64,000 bases of DNA. It comes from Juglans regia. Taxonomy: Eukaryota; Streptophyta; Magnoliopsida; Fagales; Juglandaceae. The notes under the pieces are model-generated. The model did no database searches. It worked only from the letters and a program-made list of their open reading frames with translations, and was not told where the DNA came from. The number at the start of each line of letters is the position of its first letter. The stretch's first letter is position 1. Where the stretch lies: assembly GCF_001411555.2 (NCBI RefSeq), contig NC_049909.1, forward strand, positions 7,881,485-7,945,484. Direction: 5' to 3'. Below are positions 35,816 to 47,604 of this stretch, one piece after another. The translations under genes were made by a program, and so were the position numbers.

Positions 35816-37954
35816 GAAACATAATAGAAACAAAATCAGAACATATTATAATCAAATATAGAATCAGAAATTCATGCCAGGGTTTTCAGATGCTACATCA
35901 TATCAAAACAGAGTACTGGACATATTTAGATCATTTCACGTATTCAAAAATAACAGAATTAGAACATCTTCCTATCACATGCACAAATTTTCATAAATTT
36001 TATATTCGCTCTTTTTGCATAGTTCAGAAATAGAAGACCAAAAATTTGCTCATATCTACAACAGTCATGACAAAAATATTTTTCTTTTTCATACAGATTC
36101 CATGAGTAATGCAGAACAAATAACTGAGGTTATTTCAATTTTTTTTTTAAAACAGATCATGCACATTTTCATAAAATCAACCACAGTCATTTCTTTATGC
36201 AAAGTCTAGTATAGGAACCCCGCTTACTGGACTTTTTAGCTTTTCAAAATTTTTTCACAATAGTCTGAATGAATATTAATCATCACCTACAAAAATAGTC
36301 ACGTGACTTTCGTAAAGTTTTAATTGAACATGCATTTCCATACTTAAACCTGAAATACTAAAATAACCCCTTTTTTTTTTCCTAAAACTCTAAAATTTCT
36401 CGTAATCCTAAAATATCATCATTTCTCAAATTCATTGACGTCCACTTAATATCTTTGACTAAGACAATAAACTCTAAATTATTTATTACTAAAATTTAAC
36501 TATCAAAATTTAATACAAACTAATATAATTTAAATCCTTGAATATTTTATGTTAACAACTTTGTAGGCTATTTTAAAGTGAGTCGAAGCCCACTTAAAAT
36601 AACACAATAGTTTTCTACGGTCAAGCTTAGGCCCATCGTAAAATCAAACCCAACTGGAATATAAGTTCAAACACCTCATGCTTTGGCTTATAACTCAAAG
36701 GGAAAAGTTGCAATATCATAAAACAAGTCTACTCTACTATCTGCATAAGGAGCTTTACATAAAATGTAAAAGCCACATTTTAGTTTGTAAGGATAAATGT
36801 TCACTAGAGACACCCAGGGTCATGCGATGGAGACTCACTGTGAGAGCAGCTATTAAGCAGTGCCGAGGTGGTTGAGGCGGCGGCAGTGCATTGTGGGAGG
36901 GAGAGAGAAAGTGATGAGAGAGAGAGAGAGAGCACATCGTGAGGGAAAGAGAGGGATTACTGAGAGAAAGACAGTGAACTTGAGGTGGCATGAAGTTTCT
37001 AGTGGCACTTTTTGTGTAGGTGGCGACGACATGGAGGGGGGGGGCTAGCGACATGCAGTGGCTAGTTTGTGGCTCACGATGGGGAAAATAAATCCTCTAT
37101 TTTTGGTGTCCTCTATTTTAGATATGGTGCAAACAGAGCACACCCGTTAGAAATTTCACTTGCCTGGGCAACAGTGGTGGAAAGCGGAGGTTTAAGTGGT
37201 TGGTGGTTGAGGAGAGTAAAAGAGACGGTGGTATGGCTTGCTGGGCATGCGTGGAGTGGTTTTTGTTCGAGGCTTAAGGCAGTACCAAGCTCTGTTTTTG
37301 GCATTGTCGAACAGATGACTTGGTGGCAATGTGGCTAGACACGGTGTTGGCAATGGGAAGGGGGCTTACGGTTGTCATGTCTTACACGGCTACTGGTTGC
37401 AGGGTCACAGGTTTACTTCCTTCATGGGTGTATCTATCATGCAACACTGCGTGGCTGTGTAAGGAGGAGTTGGAAGGCAGACTTGGTTGGCAGGAGGCGC
37501 ATGAGAGACATGAGAGACAGAGATGGAAGAGAGAGGCATTAGGCTCGGGTATGGCTTGGGCAGCAAAACTCATAGAAATTAGAGAGGTGTACACGTTAGC
37601 TGAGAAGAAAAATAAAAACGTGTGAGAGAAAGTGATGGGGAGAAGCAACTATCGGGTGGGGTTGGCCGGCGTGGGACGTGACCTTGGCTTGTGAACGTGG
37701 GATGCAACTGGTTCATAGTGCTCGTTAGGTATTACTCCAATATGGTTGCAGGACTCCAACATGGCTGCAGGAGGCTGCTAGTTGTTGACAACTTGTGGTG
37801 CTTCCTGGACGTAGGGACGTGGGGGAGGGAACGTGGAGGCTGAGAGGTTTTAGACATGGGAAACTGGAGAGGATCCTAAAGCTGTTGGGGGGTGGTGCAG
37901 CTGTCCATGTATGAGGTCTACTGTGAGTGGTTTTGTATACTAAAGTGTGTGCGT

Positions 37955-37966
37955 AGAGAGAGAGAG

Positions 37967-38022
<56 letters not shown>
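37955..38022. repeat. Compound microsatellite (GA)n(TA)n(GA)n
   Basis: A GA run, a TA run and a longer GA run are placed back to back inside LTR F. It produces a spurious serine/leucine ORF on the minus strand. Confidence 0.95.
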
Positions 38023-38025
<3 letters not shown>

Positions 38026-38503
38026 AAGTTGGAAACCCTAGAGAAGAGGAGTGCAAAACATGCCATGACTTGGAATTTATACACAAACCGGCCTTGGGGT
38101 TTTCTCTTGGGCTTGTTTTACGATCTTAATCATTCAACAAAACTTATAGATTGGATTTTAATTTCTAAAATGAGCTCAACTTGTCTAATAGAATACTCTT
38201 AGAATTTAAACAAATTCTTGATTTATAAAATGATAAATGAGCCTATCACAAATTAAATAGGGTCACTTGATCTTTGAATTCTAAATGGACTTTCATTTGA
38301 TTATTGAGCCCAATAATACTCGTATATTTTACCACAATAATTTATAATCCTAGAGATATTTTCAAAATCAACCGACTAATCTAATTTAGGCTTCCTAATA
38401 TATTAATCCTAAATTAAAAATATAGATAAATAAATAAAATAATAAATAAAACTTTATAATATGTGGGCTTGGCCTGAGCTCGATGCATGTTGTGTCTGTT
38501 ACA

Positions 38504-39012
38504 CCATCTCCTTCCGAGTATCCGAAACCATAACTGATATCACATTTTCAGGCAGACTGTCTCATATTGGTAAGAACCTGACAAAATTATCCGTTGCCTG
38601 ATGTTTCACATCAGAATTCAGACATCTAAAGTCTGACATAAATGTGAGCAAACCACATGCTAGGTATCCCACCCCAGCGGAGTCATGGCCATCCGAACTT
38701 CTTGGGGAGCAGCAAATGGTAACGAGGGTATCTCAACTCGGTAGCAATTACATTATAGGCAATATAAAAAATGTTATTTTATCCAATTAATTTGTCTCCT
38801 TATTTTGACATTTAATGTATTTTAATTTTTTTCTTTATTTGATAATTACGAAAATGATTATTAGTGTATTAATATTTTTTTTATATTTTTTAAAAATGTT
38901 TTAAAATAACAAAAAAATTGAACAAAAATAGAGTAGCACCGCTCGCAATATTGGATGGTGGCACAAGCACTGAAAACGTTTAAACTTTAATTCTTCTACT
39001 CACAAGTCTGCA
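38504..39012. other. Intergenic, nothing recognised
   Basis: About 500 bp between LTR F and the hAT-like element. A stretch near 38670-38740 translates without stops on either strand for about 25 codons but matches no family I know. The rest is AT-rich. Confidence 0.4.
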
Positions 39013-39020
39013 GATGTGAA

Positions 39021-40255
39021 TAAGGCTGTTCATCTGGGCCGGTTTTTTTTTCGGCCCGGCCCGAAACCCGAATAACCGGATAACTGGTACGGGTTCCGGC
39101 AAGCCGAAACCCTAGCCTCCTCTGCCTTCATCCACGTCGTTGTCTTCATCACCTCCGTCGCTCCATCTCTCTCTCTTTCTCGCGTTGTCATCAGGGTCCC
39201 ATTCCACGACCAGGTGAGGGAAATTTCGGTATTTTCTATCATGGGTTTGAGTTTTTGACTGTTAAGTGCCGAAACCCTAGCCTTCTTCTGCCGAGTGCCG
39301 AAACCCTAATACTCTTAGATCTACTCTTAGATCTAAGACGTGGCTTTGAGTTTTTTTGCTTTTTTTTTTCTAGATCTACTCTTAGATCCGATCCCATAAT
39401 TTGCATTATATTTTCTATTTATTTGTAGATCTTAGAATCCTTGATGTGCTCTGATATCTGGGTTGTTTTTTTATTTTGGGTTGTTTTTTTACTCTTGGAG
39501 ATCTGGTATATGACTATGATGTTCTTAGAAAATCAGTTTCTTACATTATTTCGTGGAGATCTGCTTTTCAAACAAAAAAACATAGTTTAAGAACATAATA
39601 ATATGGGTTTTTTTTAGGGCTTTCAATGCTAGCATTTTTTTGATTGAATAAAGTATCTCCTTCACATGGGTGCTTGTTCTGTTTTTTGAATTTACGAGTG
39701 TTGGATAGATATTTAAATCTTATGCTGGGTTTGCCACACTTCTGGTTGTGGATTGCACATCATATGTTTGATAAAATGGTTGGGGCTTCTCATAAAATGC
39801 ATTGAGCAGGTGATTTTTGAGGTATGCATGCATGTCTATGTCTAGGCCGATTGATTTGCTACAAACAAGGGTCTGTTTGGTTCTATCCCTCGAGTCATTA
39901 ATTAGTTGATTGCTAGCTGCATTCTAGAAGGATTAATTATACATCATCCCTAATTTCTCGCATACACAGTAATATTGTGGAATATTATGAGTAATTTTGG
40001 ACTATATATTTTTTCTCTAACATAAAGTTATGAACAAGTCAACAACAAAGCCGACTATTAGATAGCATATTTTTGTTTGTGCTTTTTTTTTTTTTTTTTT
40101 GCTCAAAGGTAAACACATGAAGGCAGAAGATTTCATATTGCTTAAGCCTTTTGCTTTGTTTTTCTCTCTGGGAGTCTTTTCAGGGTGGATTGAGATGGAG
40201 TTTGTGGGATGTTGTGGGGTTACAAGCTATTTATCTAACTGATTTCCATGTCTTT

Positions 40256-40293
<38 letters not shown>

Positions 40294-40802
40294 GTGCAAG
40301 GGGATGCCGTGGCATGTCTCTGGTTTCTAGAAGCTCGACATGTTATGGAATTATAATAGAAGCTCTACTAGCAAGGGGAGCAGTGAAGGAGATCTGGCAC
40401 CAAGTATTCCAGAATGTCTTCCTATTAAACTGATGATAATCAATCATAGCTTGTAATATAATATATAAAATATCAAATAATGTAATATGTAGTAGTGAGT
40501 TGCATTATATGTTGCATGCATTTTATATGATAAATATTGAATTTCTTTTTTTTTGGATGCATTTAGTTAAAAAGATAATTAGTTTTACATGTAAAAAATA
40601 TGTTTTTCAAGAAAAAATTGTAATAGAATATAGGCTTCTAGATTTAAAAAAAAAAAAACCCGGAATCCGAATTTCCGGGTTGTAATAACCCGGATGCTTC
40701 CGGGTTCCAACTTGGGTATATCCGATCCGGAACCCGGCCCAAGTTTGAAGTCCGGGTTCAAGGCCGGGTATACCCGGTCCGAAACCCGGATGAATAGTCC
40801 TA
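39021..40802. mobile_element. Non-autonomous hAT-like element (1782 bp)
   Basis: The left terminus is TAAGGCTGTTCATCTGGGCC and the right terminus is CCCGGATGAATAGTCCTA, an imperfect inverted repeat (TARGRCTRTTCATCYGG). Both ends carry subterminal CCGG/GGCCCGG motifs. Left flank is gatgtgaa (39013-39020). The expected copy is not next to the right end but appears inverted 75 bp further on (40877-40884). No transposase frame is seen. The interior has a gene-like leader with repeated CCGAAACCCTAG motifs and a (TA)n run at 40261-40289. Confidence 0.75.
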
Positions 40803-40961
40803 ATTGCCATTATCCATTTTGATACATTACCCTCCCAATGAACACCACCGATATACCAAAAACAAGGCCAAGGAAGTTCACATCTAGGACTATTCATCCG
40901 GATTTTGGTATATCGGTAGTGCCTATTGGGTGGGTAATGTATCAAAATGGATAATGGCAAT
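40803..40961. repeat. 59-bp inverted repeat with orphan hAT end
   Basis: The arms 40803-40861 and 40903-40961 are inverted copies of one flank, with only a few mismatches. The 41-bp loop contains ttcacatc (40877-40884), the reverse complement of the TSD at 39013-39020. It is followed by TAGGACTATTCATCCGGA (40885-40902), an 18-bp copy of the element terminus. Confidence 0.9.
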
Positions 40962-41716
40962 GAACATGGTGTTCCTGGCTTGAATGATCTGGCTGATGTG
41001 TGATGTCTGGCTGGGCAGGCGGTGGTTGGTCACAGGTAGATTACAGTTAGAAGTTTCAAACATAGTGGGGCTGACTCTAGACAATTCAACCGCTCCATTC
41101 AACCTTTTTCATTTTGTGTGACTTCTGTATAAAACTTATGTCAGGTTCTTCGCTCAGCTCGTGCTTCTAGATAATTTTGACTCTGAATTCAAACCATTGC
41201 CTTCGCTTGTCCTTTTCATTTACGATGTCTATATTCAAGGCAGCATCTAAAGTTTGAACGTTAACAGAAGAACAAACAAACAATACTTTTTTTTTTAAAG
41301 TTTGAATATAATTTAAATAATTAAATTTATTTATTCTCATCCGTGTAAGTTTTTTGGACGAGTGACAGTTAACAAAGTTTCGGATTGAAATTAAATTACA
41401 ACTTCACAACTTTATTTTATTTAATTCATTTAATTTATCTCTACGAAACTTGGCTTTAATTTGTCATTGCATAGCCTATTATTTAAAGGGTTATGATACG
41501 CGCATAAAAAAATAGTATCTTCGAATTTTTAAGATTTTAAACTTAATTTTATGTTGCTAACTTTTATATATATATATAATATTTTTTAATTATTTTTTTT
41601 ATAGACATCGATCTTTTAATTATTAAAAATGAAAAATAGTGCTTTCTATTTTGTTAGGATTGAAAATAAGTGATGCGATATAATTTTGAGGAACAAATAT
41701 TAACAATATATATTTA
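40962..41716. other. Intergenic, nothing recognised
   Basis: AT-rich sequence without a supported ORF or RNA gene. It is plausible distal upstream region of the HVA22-like gene. Confidence 0.5.
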
Positions 41717-41902
41717 GAGTAATGCTACATACCATACTTTTATCTTAATTTCATCACATTATATAAGATGTGACATTTTAATCATGCACCCTTGGATGAT
41801 CTTTTATTTTTTTTAAAGAATAAATATAAAGATTGATGGACAATGCCATCTCATCATAATTTGATGAAAGTAGGATGAAAGTGTGACGTATAGAATTTTT
41901 CT
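41717..41902. mobile_element. Fold-back MITE upstream of the HVA22-like gene
   Basis: The left ~57 bp (AATGCTACATACCATACTTT onward) and the reverse complement of the right ~57 bp are similar at roughly three positions in four, giving a long imperfect hairpin of about 186 bp. No coding capacity. TSD not certain. Confidence 0.6.
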
Positions 41903-42048
41903 ATAAAAAAGTAATACAACTATAAAACGATTTTATAAAATAAACTCATAAAGTAGCGTGATTCATACGGTAAATTCAATCTATTGTACATTAAAAATAA
42001 GTAATAATCTGACATATCATATTAAATTTTGTTAATTTATTACTTTAG

Positions 42049-42238
42049 GCCTATTTTGATTATACAAATAAGATGATATGAGATAAAACTTAAAAATTAA
42101 ATAAAATATTATTATAACGTTATTTTTTAATATTATTATTTTTTAATTTGAAAAAATTAATTTTTTTATTATATTTTATATAAAAATTTTAAAAAATTAT
42201 AATAATGTGATAAAATAGTTTGCAACCAGATCGGCCCT
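42049..42238. mobile_element. AT-rich MITE in the HVA22-like promoter region
   Basis: The ends GGCCTATTTTGATTATACAA and TTGCAACCAGATCGGCC form a short imperfect inverted repeat around a TA-rich core containing AAGATGATATGAGATAAA. It lies about 480 bp before the start codon. Flanks share only tta, which could be a 3-bp TSD. Confidence 0.5.
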
Positions 42239-42539
42239 TAATTTTATAAAAATATCTCTATAGAAACATAGCATTTGTTTTTTTATATTATTCCTTAAAA
42301 AAGTAGTACAAATTAAAAACAGTTCACTTCGGAAGACTTGTTCCAACTTTCACTTTTTAAATATTTCAAAAAAAAAAAACTTTCACTTTTTAAAAAAGTT
42401 TGTAGAGAGTGGCAATACCGTGATTTGAAAGTGGAAGAGGTTGGGAGTCGAGTCGGACAATCTACCCAAACTTTGTTGCAGCGGACGCTTCTTTTTGTTT
42501 TGTTGTAGTTCAGATTAGTAGTGTATTCTGATTTCCGAA

Positions 42540-42715
42540 CATCAGCCAGTCCACACAAACACAGTCTCTCTCTCTCCTCCCTCTCTCTCCGTTGCAAAGA
42601 CTTTTACCTGATAAAGGAGACTAGATAAATCATCGAGCTATTTTTGGGTGTGAATTTGAAACCAGAACCAAGAAATAAAATATAGAAATCGCGCATTGCG
42701 GGATCAGGGAGAGAA
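42540..42715 (+). promoter_or_regulatory. Putative 5' UTR/core promoter region of the HVA22-like gene
   Basis: A pyrimidine tract (TCTCTCTCTCTCCTCCCTCT, about 42563-42594) followed by a purine-rich leader precedes the ATG, a common plant 5' UTR feature. No unambiguous TATA box can be assigned by eye. No in-frame upstream ATG extends the protein. Confidence 0.4.
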
Positions 42716-45068
42716 ATGGGTTCTGGGGCTGCCAGTTTCTTCCAGGTGCTTCTCAATAATTTTGATGTTCTTGCTTGGTATGCTTTCTTCCACTCTTCTA
42801 CTTACTTTACCAAAAATAAAAGAGAAGAACATAAAAAAAGATAGATTTTTCTGGGTTTGATAAAGAACAAGTGGATGCTACCAGTTTCTTTTATTAGAAA
42901 GTTACGTTGTGGAACAATGGCAACGAAAGTTGATTTTTTTTTTTAATAATTCCAATTTGTTTTGGGATACACCATGACCGCGGCTCAATTTTTAGGTTAA
43001 TGTGGCAGAGCTGGTGCTTGTTTATTTTCTTCTTCACTAATTTGTTTCATTGGTTTGATTTGCAGGCCTGTGGTTAGCCTTGTTTATCCTTTGTAAGTGG
43101 GATTCTCTTCTTTTCATTTTTATTTTAATATATATCTTTTTCGAATTATAATATCTCGCATTCCTTTATTTATTTATTTATTATTATTATTTCGCTTTTT
43201 ACATTCTTTGGGTGGCCTAGATTTTCTTTGATAATTGGTATTGAACATATAACATATTTGTTTCGATGGTTCGTGTGGTTTTTTATTTTTCGACAGATAT
43301 GCCTCAATTAGGGCAATTGAAACTAAATCCCCTGTTGATGATCAACAATGGCTTACTTATTGGGTTCTCTATTCAATGATCACGCTCTTCGAGCTCACCT
43401 TTGCCAAAGTCATTGAATGGTGAGCAGCAATATAATAGGGCTTGTTTTCCTGTTGCCTTGTTTCCTTTATTGGTTGGACGGCAGGAATTTGGTTGATATG
43501 GCTTATGCTTAAGCTTAGATTCAAGTGCTATAGTGGTGAATTTGTTGCAATAGACTACATCCTTGGATTTGATTTGAAACGTCTTCATTAAATGAGTTGT
43601 GTATATACTTGAATTGCCATTCGACTCGGTTAAAGGCATGCATGCACATGTACGCTCATGTTGATTTCTTCTCCATTATTTTTAATTTTTAAGCAATTTC
43701 TGTTCAGAAAATCTATATATTATTTTGCAACTTAATGCAAAATATGGGTATTGAACTTGGCGCATCTAGCCTATAGGTTTCTCATTTGTAACTTTCTTCA
43801 AGTACTGAGCGCCATTTGGAACTATCAAATATACTTTTCAAGAAACCATTTCTGAAAATACAAATGGAACCCTCATGATGTTATTGAATTGTTTCACCAG
43901 CTGATCAAAACGCTTTAATTTCCTGCTAATTTTGGTAGTTTATAGAGCTCTAATAGAATTAATAATGACAGAAAAAGGAAAAAGAAAACAAAAGAAAAAG
44001 GTGTTGTAGTGGAAGCTATTTTTATTATCTGCAAGACTTTTTCGACTTGAGCTGTCTTTATATGGAACCTAAACTTTAATAGGTAAATTAAATTGCATTT
44101 GTCCACCCTAAACTATAAGCTCATTTGCAATTTGAAATGTTCCCCTTAATGTTAAATTTAAGATTAACCTTGTAAACTGTCCTGATTAGTTGTAATGCCA
44201 CCTCACTGGAAAGGTTTTCCCAATCCCCATCATATTTGATCTTTGTATTTATGCTGTAAATTTTATGTTTTGGCATAATAGAAATTGAAAAAGCTTTAGT
44301 GGCAGTGGACACTGCAATTAACTCATAGCTCAGGGGCTTTAATTTAAAACATAGCTTGAACATTGCTACTGACCACATAGTTTAGGGTGGGAAAATTCAT
44401 TTTATCATGTGTATGACTCATGTTCCATAATGTTGTCTTTGTAGCTCTAGGCATTGGCTTAGGGGTGGTATCCAATTGGGGGCATATCTTCGGTTCAAAG
44501 CCTATATGTAGGGAAAAAAAAAGTACTGCAGTGTGCTTTATTGTGCATAGAGCTCTGTCAGGGATTACATAGCTTACTCTGTGGCAGGATTCCTATCTGG
44601 GCATATGCAAAGCTGATTTTAACATGCTGGTTGGTCATTCCTTACTTCAGTGGTGCGGCATATGTTTACGAACATTATGTGAGACCTTTCTTTGTCAATC
44701 AACAAACTATAAACATATGGTATGTCCCAAGAAAGAAGGATATCTTCAGTAAGCCAAATGACATTCTAACTGCTGCGGAACAATATATTGCTGAGAATGG
44801 AACCGAAGCATTTCAGAAGATGATTAACAAGGTATGCAACCATATTTGTTTAGGAGAATTATATATTAGGCAACATTTTGAGAGTATATTGGTAAAGATG
44901 AAAAGACTGGCTTACTGAGCAGTATACAGATGTGACTTCTTATCTGTTTCTGTAATTAATAACTAATGTTTGTCAGAGCTGGTTTATTGTTTCTTTTCTC
45001 TTGTTCTGCAGGCTGACAAGTCCAGGAATGAAGTTCACCTGAGTTATGAAGAGGACTATAGATATTGA
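42716..45068 (+). CDS. HVA22A: HVA22-like protein, a-type (TB2/DP1/HVA22 family), five exons
   Basis: This is the only intact host gene in the window. Exons at 42716-42777, 43066-43092, 43297-43419, 44588-44831 and 45012-45068 all have GT...AG introns and give 170 codons ending TGA. The protein starts MGSGAASFFQVLLNNFDVLA. Hydrophobic segments lie at residues ~16-34, 52-66 and 72-97, and the signature block PIWAYAKLILTCWLVIPYFS is followed by GAAYVYEHYVRPF and INIWYVPRKKD. This is the TB2/DP1/HVA22 domain of Yop1/REEP-type ER membrane-shaping proteins. Plant HVA22 members are often induced by ABA and stress and are linked to vesicle traffic; the specific role here is inferred from family. Length fits a-type members (about 170-180 aa). 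The tail is short, polar and tyrosine-rich. Symbol is by similarity. Confidence 0.95.
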
Positions 45069-45537
45069 GCATTGTATCTCAATATGTTATATGTTTTCAA
45101 TGTCCAAGTTTGTTTTGAGAAAAATGATGTTCTCTGTTGTTAGAATTTTTCTTTTGAGGTTCGTACTCAGTGTTTCTGTTTCTTATTTGAAGCAATCATT
45201 GGTTTGTAAAACGTTGGTGAACGTTCTTAGTTTGCTTTATGTAATTAAGAAAGGTTGCATCACTTTTTCCTCTTTTCCCCCATCAGCAGGATTCTATAAT
45301 ACTTGCACGTTGATTCTCCTCTTCTTTGTTTTCAACCAGAGTATCAATTTGATGCAACATTTCAGTCTTTTGAGAGAGGTTTTCCAGCTCATTATAAGTT
45401 GAATTCACTTAGTTATATTTGGATTAACAGCCGAAACCTGCTTGCACTACCAACTTAAATTAGTTATTAGATTATTAAATCTATCATTTTTTTTATTCAA
45501 TGGGTAGTTAACCTAGTATTTTGTCCATGTAAATATG
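45069..45537. other. 3' flank of the HVA22-like gene
   Basis: Noncoding AT-rich sequence that should hold the 3' UTR and polyadenylation site. No exact site can be fixed. The 118-aa frame starting at 45046 overlaps exon 5 in another frame and is not conserved. Confidence 0.5.
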
Positions 45538-45545
45538 GCCTTCTC

Positions 45546-46122
45546 CAAGGGTGTAATCGGTCTGGTCCGATAGGTGGATAGAGTGATTTTTGGACCGGAC
45601 TAAAAATTTCGGTCCACCATTTTCCCAAACCGAGGTTACCCCTATAGACTGGACTTGACCATTAGCTATCAATCTAGTCGGTCCATTCAGTTCGGGCTAG
45701 TGTAAAATGGGTCAAACATACAAAAAGTTCAAAATCACTTCTAAAGTGTATTTTTGGCTCAACTATACAAAAAACTCAATTTTTATATTTTTGAATATCA
45801 ACTATTTACTTTTATTTGCACATTTTGTACTTGAAAATAGCCTGAAAGGAACTTTGGGAAAATTATCAAAATTATTCATATCCATCCATGAGAATTAGCA
45901 ATCATCAAAATAAAGTTAAAACAAAAAATAAAGAAAATGAAATTGAAAAATGCAATATCATCCAAACTCCAAATACATATGGTCAATAGTTGTAGGTTAG
46001 ATGAAAATTACATAATTAATTTATATAACTACTATATGAAATAATATATATATAATATTTTAGAAAATTATATATACTTCGGTCGGTCTCATCCAGACCG
46101 CACCATTAAACTTACACTCCTC
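45546..46122. mobile_element. hAT-type MITE 3 (577 bp, diverged)
   Basis: The termini CAAGGGTGTAA and TTACACTCCTC are degraded forms of the MITE 1/2 ends. A perfect 8-bp duplication gccttctc flanks it (45538-45545 and 46123-46130). The subterminal GGTC/CCGG motifs are fewer and mutated, so it is older than MITEs 1 and 2. It lies about 480 bp after the HVA22-like stop codon. Confidence 0.9.
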
Positions 46123-46281
46123 GCCTTCTCTTCCCTTACGATACCATCAAGTCTTAACAGTTTGCATGTTGTTAGCTTAGGTAACATCATATTTTCCTTA
46201 CCTCTCTTCTCGCTCTCGTTCCCCTTCAACTTGAGCCCTTCAGTCTTTCCCTCATATGTCCCATGTTCATAGTGTATAATT

Positions 46282-46680
46282 AGGGCTTGTTTGGGAACAC
46301 AAATAATCACATCTCATCTCAAAATTTCTGATAATTTTCTTCCCAAATATCACTCGAATACAAATACTTTTTTATTTGTAAATCTTTAACTTTTTCATCT
46401 AATCATTACCTAATTATTACAACTTTCCTAAACTTCCAAACAAAACACAAAAAATAATACAATGTTTTCAAATTTCAAAACAAAAATATTATCAAAAAAT
46501 TATATTCTAACAATATTTTAACTTTATAATATTTTTATTCAATTTTTTCTCTGTCATTTCCCGAAGCCCAATAAAACATGTTAAGTCAAATCATTTCATT
46601 ACTACTCACACTCTTTTTCTCTCCTTTTACTACTATTCATAGAATTTTTATCTCCTCTCATTCCCCAAACATCCACCTGG
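46282..46680. mobile_element. MITE-like element, GGGCTTGTTTGGGAA type
   Basis: The left end GGGCTTGTTTGGGAACACA and the right end TTCCCCAAACATCCACC are imperfect inverted repeats. The body includes the CATCTCATCTC stretch. No coding frame. The TSD was not established, so the exact ends may shift by a few bases. Confidence 0.5.
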
Positions 46681-47600
46681 ACAAATAAAATCAAGGATCC
46701 CCACCCATAAAAGCAATAGCTTTGCTTTGCAACGGCATGTTCATTGCTAAGCCATTAGCAGCGTCCAATAGAAGTCCTCTACTTCAGTAATCCCACACAA
46801 AAACCATAAGGATCAACACACAGGATGAGATCAATATTTCTGCAGAAAACACAAAAACCACAACCTCAGTCAAAAGAGCCCCTCACAAACTTCAAACAAC
46901 CGCTGGCTGCAAGATCCATGGGCCCACCTTAACAATTTTCCAGTTCCGTCGCCACCAACTCAGTTAGCACCTGTTCCATTGGCCACCAAATAACAAACAC
47001 ACACCAATTATTTTTCTGGGAATATTCCGAACGAGATTGGGAAATTGAAAGCCCCGGAGGTTTTGGACTTGGGAAATTGGCTTGTTCATGGCTGACATTA
47101 GTGGCCTTGATGCTGCTCAGGTTTTTTGTTATCTTTTTGTTTTATTTTTCATTGCTGATTTATTTTGATCTCTTTGTGATTTGATTGGTTATTATTATAT
47201 TCTTTGGGATTAGATCTATGAAATATAATTGAATTATTTGTTGTAGATTTTCATTGATAAATCAAAGCATATATTTTTAGTTAGGACACAATGTTCTTAG
47301 TTAACTTCTAAAATTGTCTGAAAATATTATGTTCTTCAAGCTAGTATACTTAATAATGTGCTTAAACAATTGTCACCAAAACCTTAATCTATAGTTTTTT
47401 ATTAAAAAAAATGTGAAGTTCATAGACAAACTGAAAGTTTTGCATGAGCTATGATCCATTAATTGTTATCATTCAAGACTATTAGTAAAGTCTCTACTAG
47501 CCTCACTTCATAAAATTGCAAGGCAATAACTTTTGAACGAATATTGCAGTTCTTTGTTGACATGGATTGGAATATTGCAGGCACATGGGAACTAAAATGG
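46681..47600. other. Intergenic with a short LRR-like fragment
   Basis: Mostly noncoding. At about 47022-47096 the plus strand reads IPNEIGKLKAPEVLDLGN, one leucine-rich-repeat unit of the receptor-kinase or receptor-like-protein type, preceded by a one-base shift and closed by TGA. No kinase or other repeats are visible nearby, so it is a pseudogene scrap. Confidence 0.5.
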
Positions 47601-47604
47601 GAAG

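Larger units (their letters stand above)
35346..38503 (-). repeat. LTR F, minus-strand LTR
   Basis: On the minus strand it starts at 38503 with TGTAACAGACACAAC. It contains a CAGTAAGCGGGGTTCC block (36211-36232 region), corresponding to the transcription-start side of such LTRs. About 3.1 kb. The left end is not defined by a TSD: the right flank is ccatc, and no partner followed by TG was found. ORFs in 36678-37648 are unconserved and overlap on both strands. Confidence 0.5.

Noticed and set aside
36678..37648. Cluster of ORFs on both strands around 37 kb
   Set aside because: Mutually overlapping frames in a GA-rich LTR segment with no conserved motif; best read as LTR noncoding sequence.
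37725..38084. 119-aa ORF with a SLSLSLS/IYIYIY stretch as a membrane protein
   Set aside because: The composition is produced by the (GA)n(TA)n(GA)n microsatellite.
44541..44918. Single-exon 125-aa protein
   Set aside because: It is exon 4 of the HVA22-like gene extended into intron 3 and intron 4; the spliced model explains it better.
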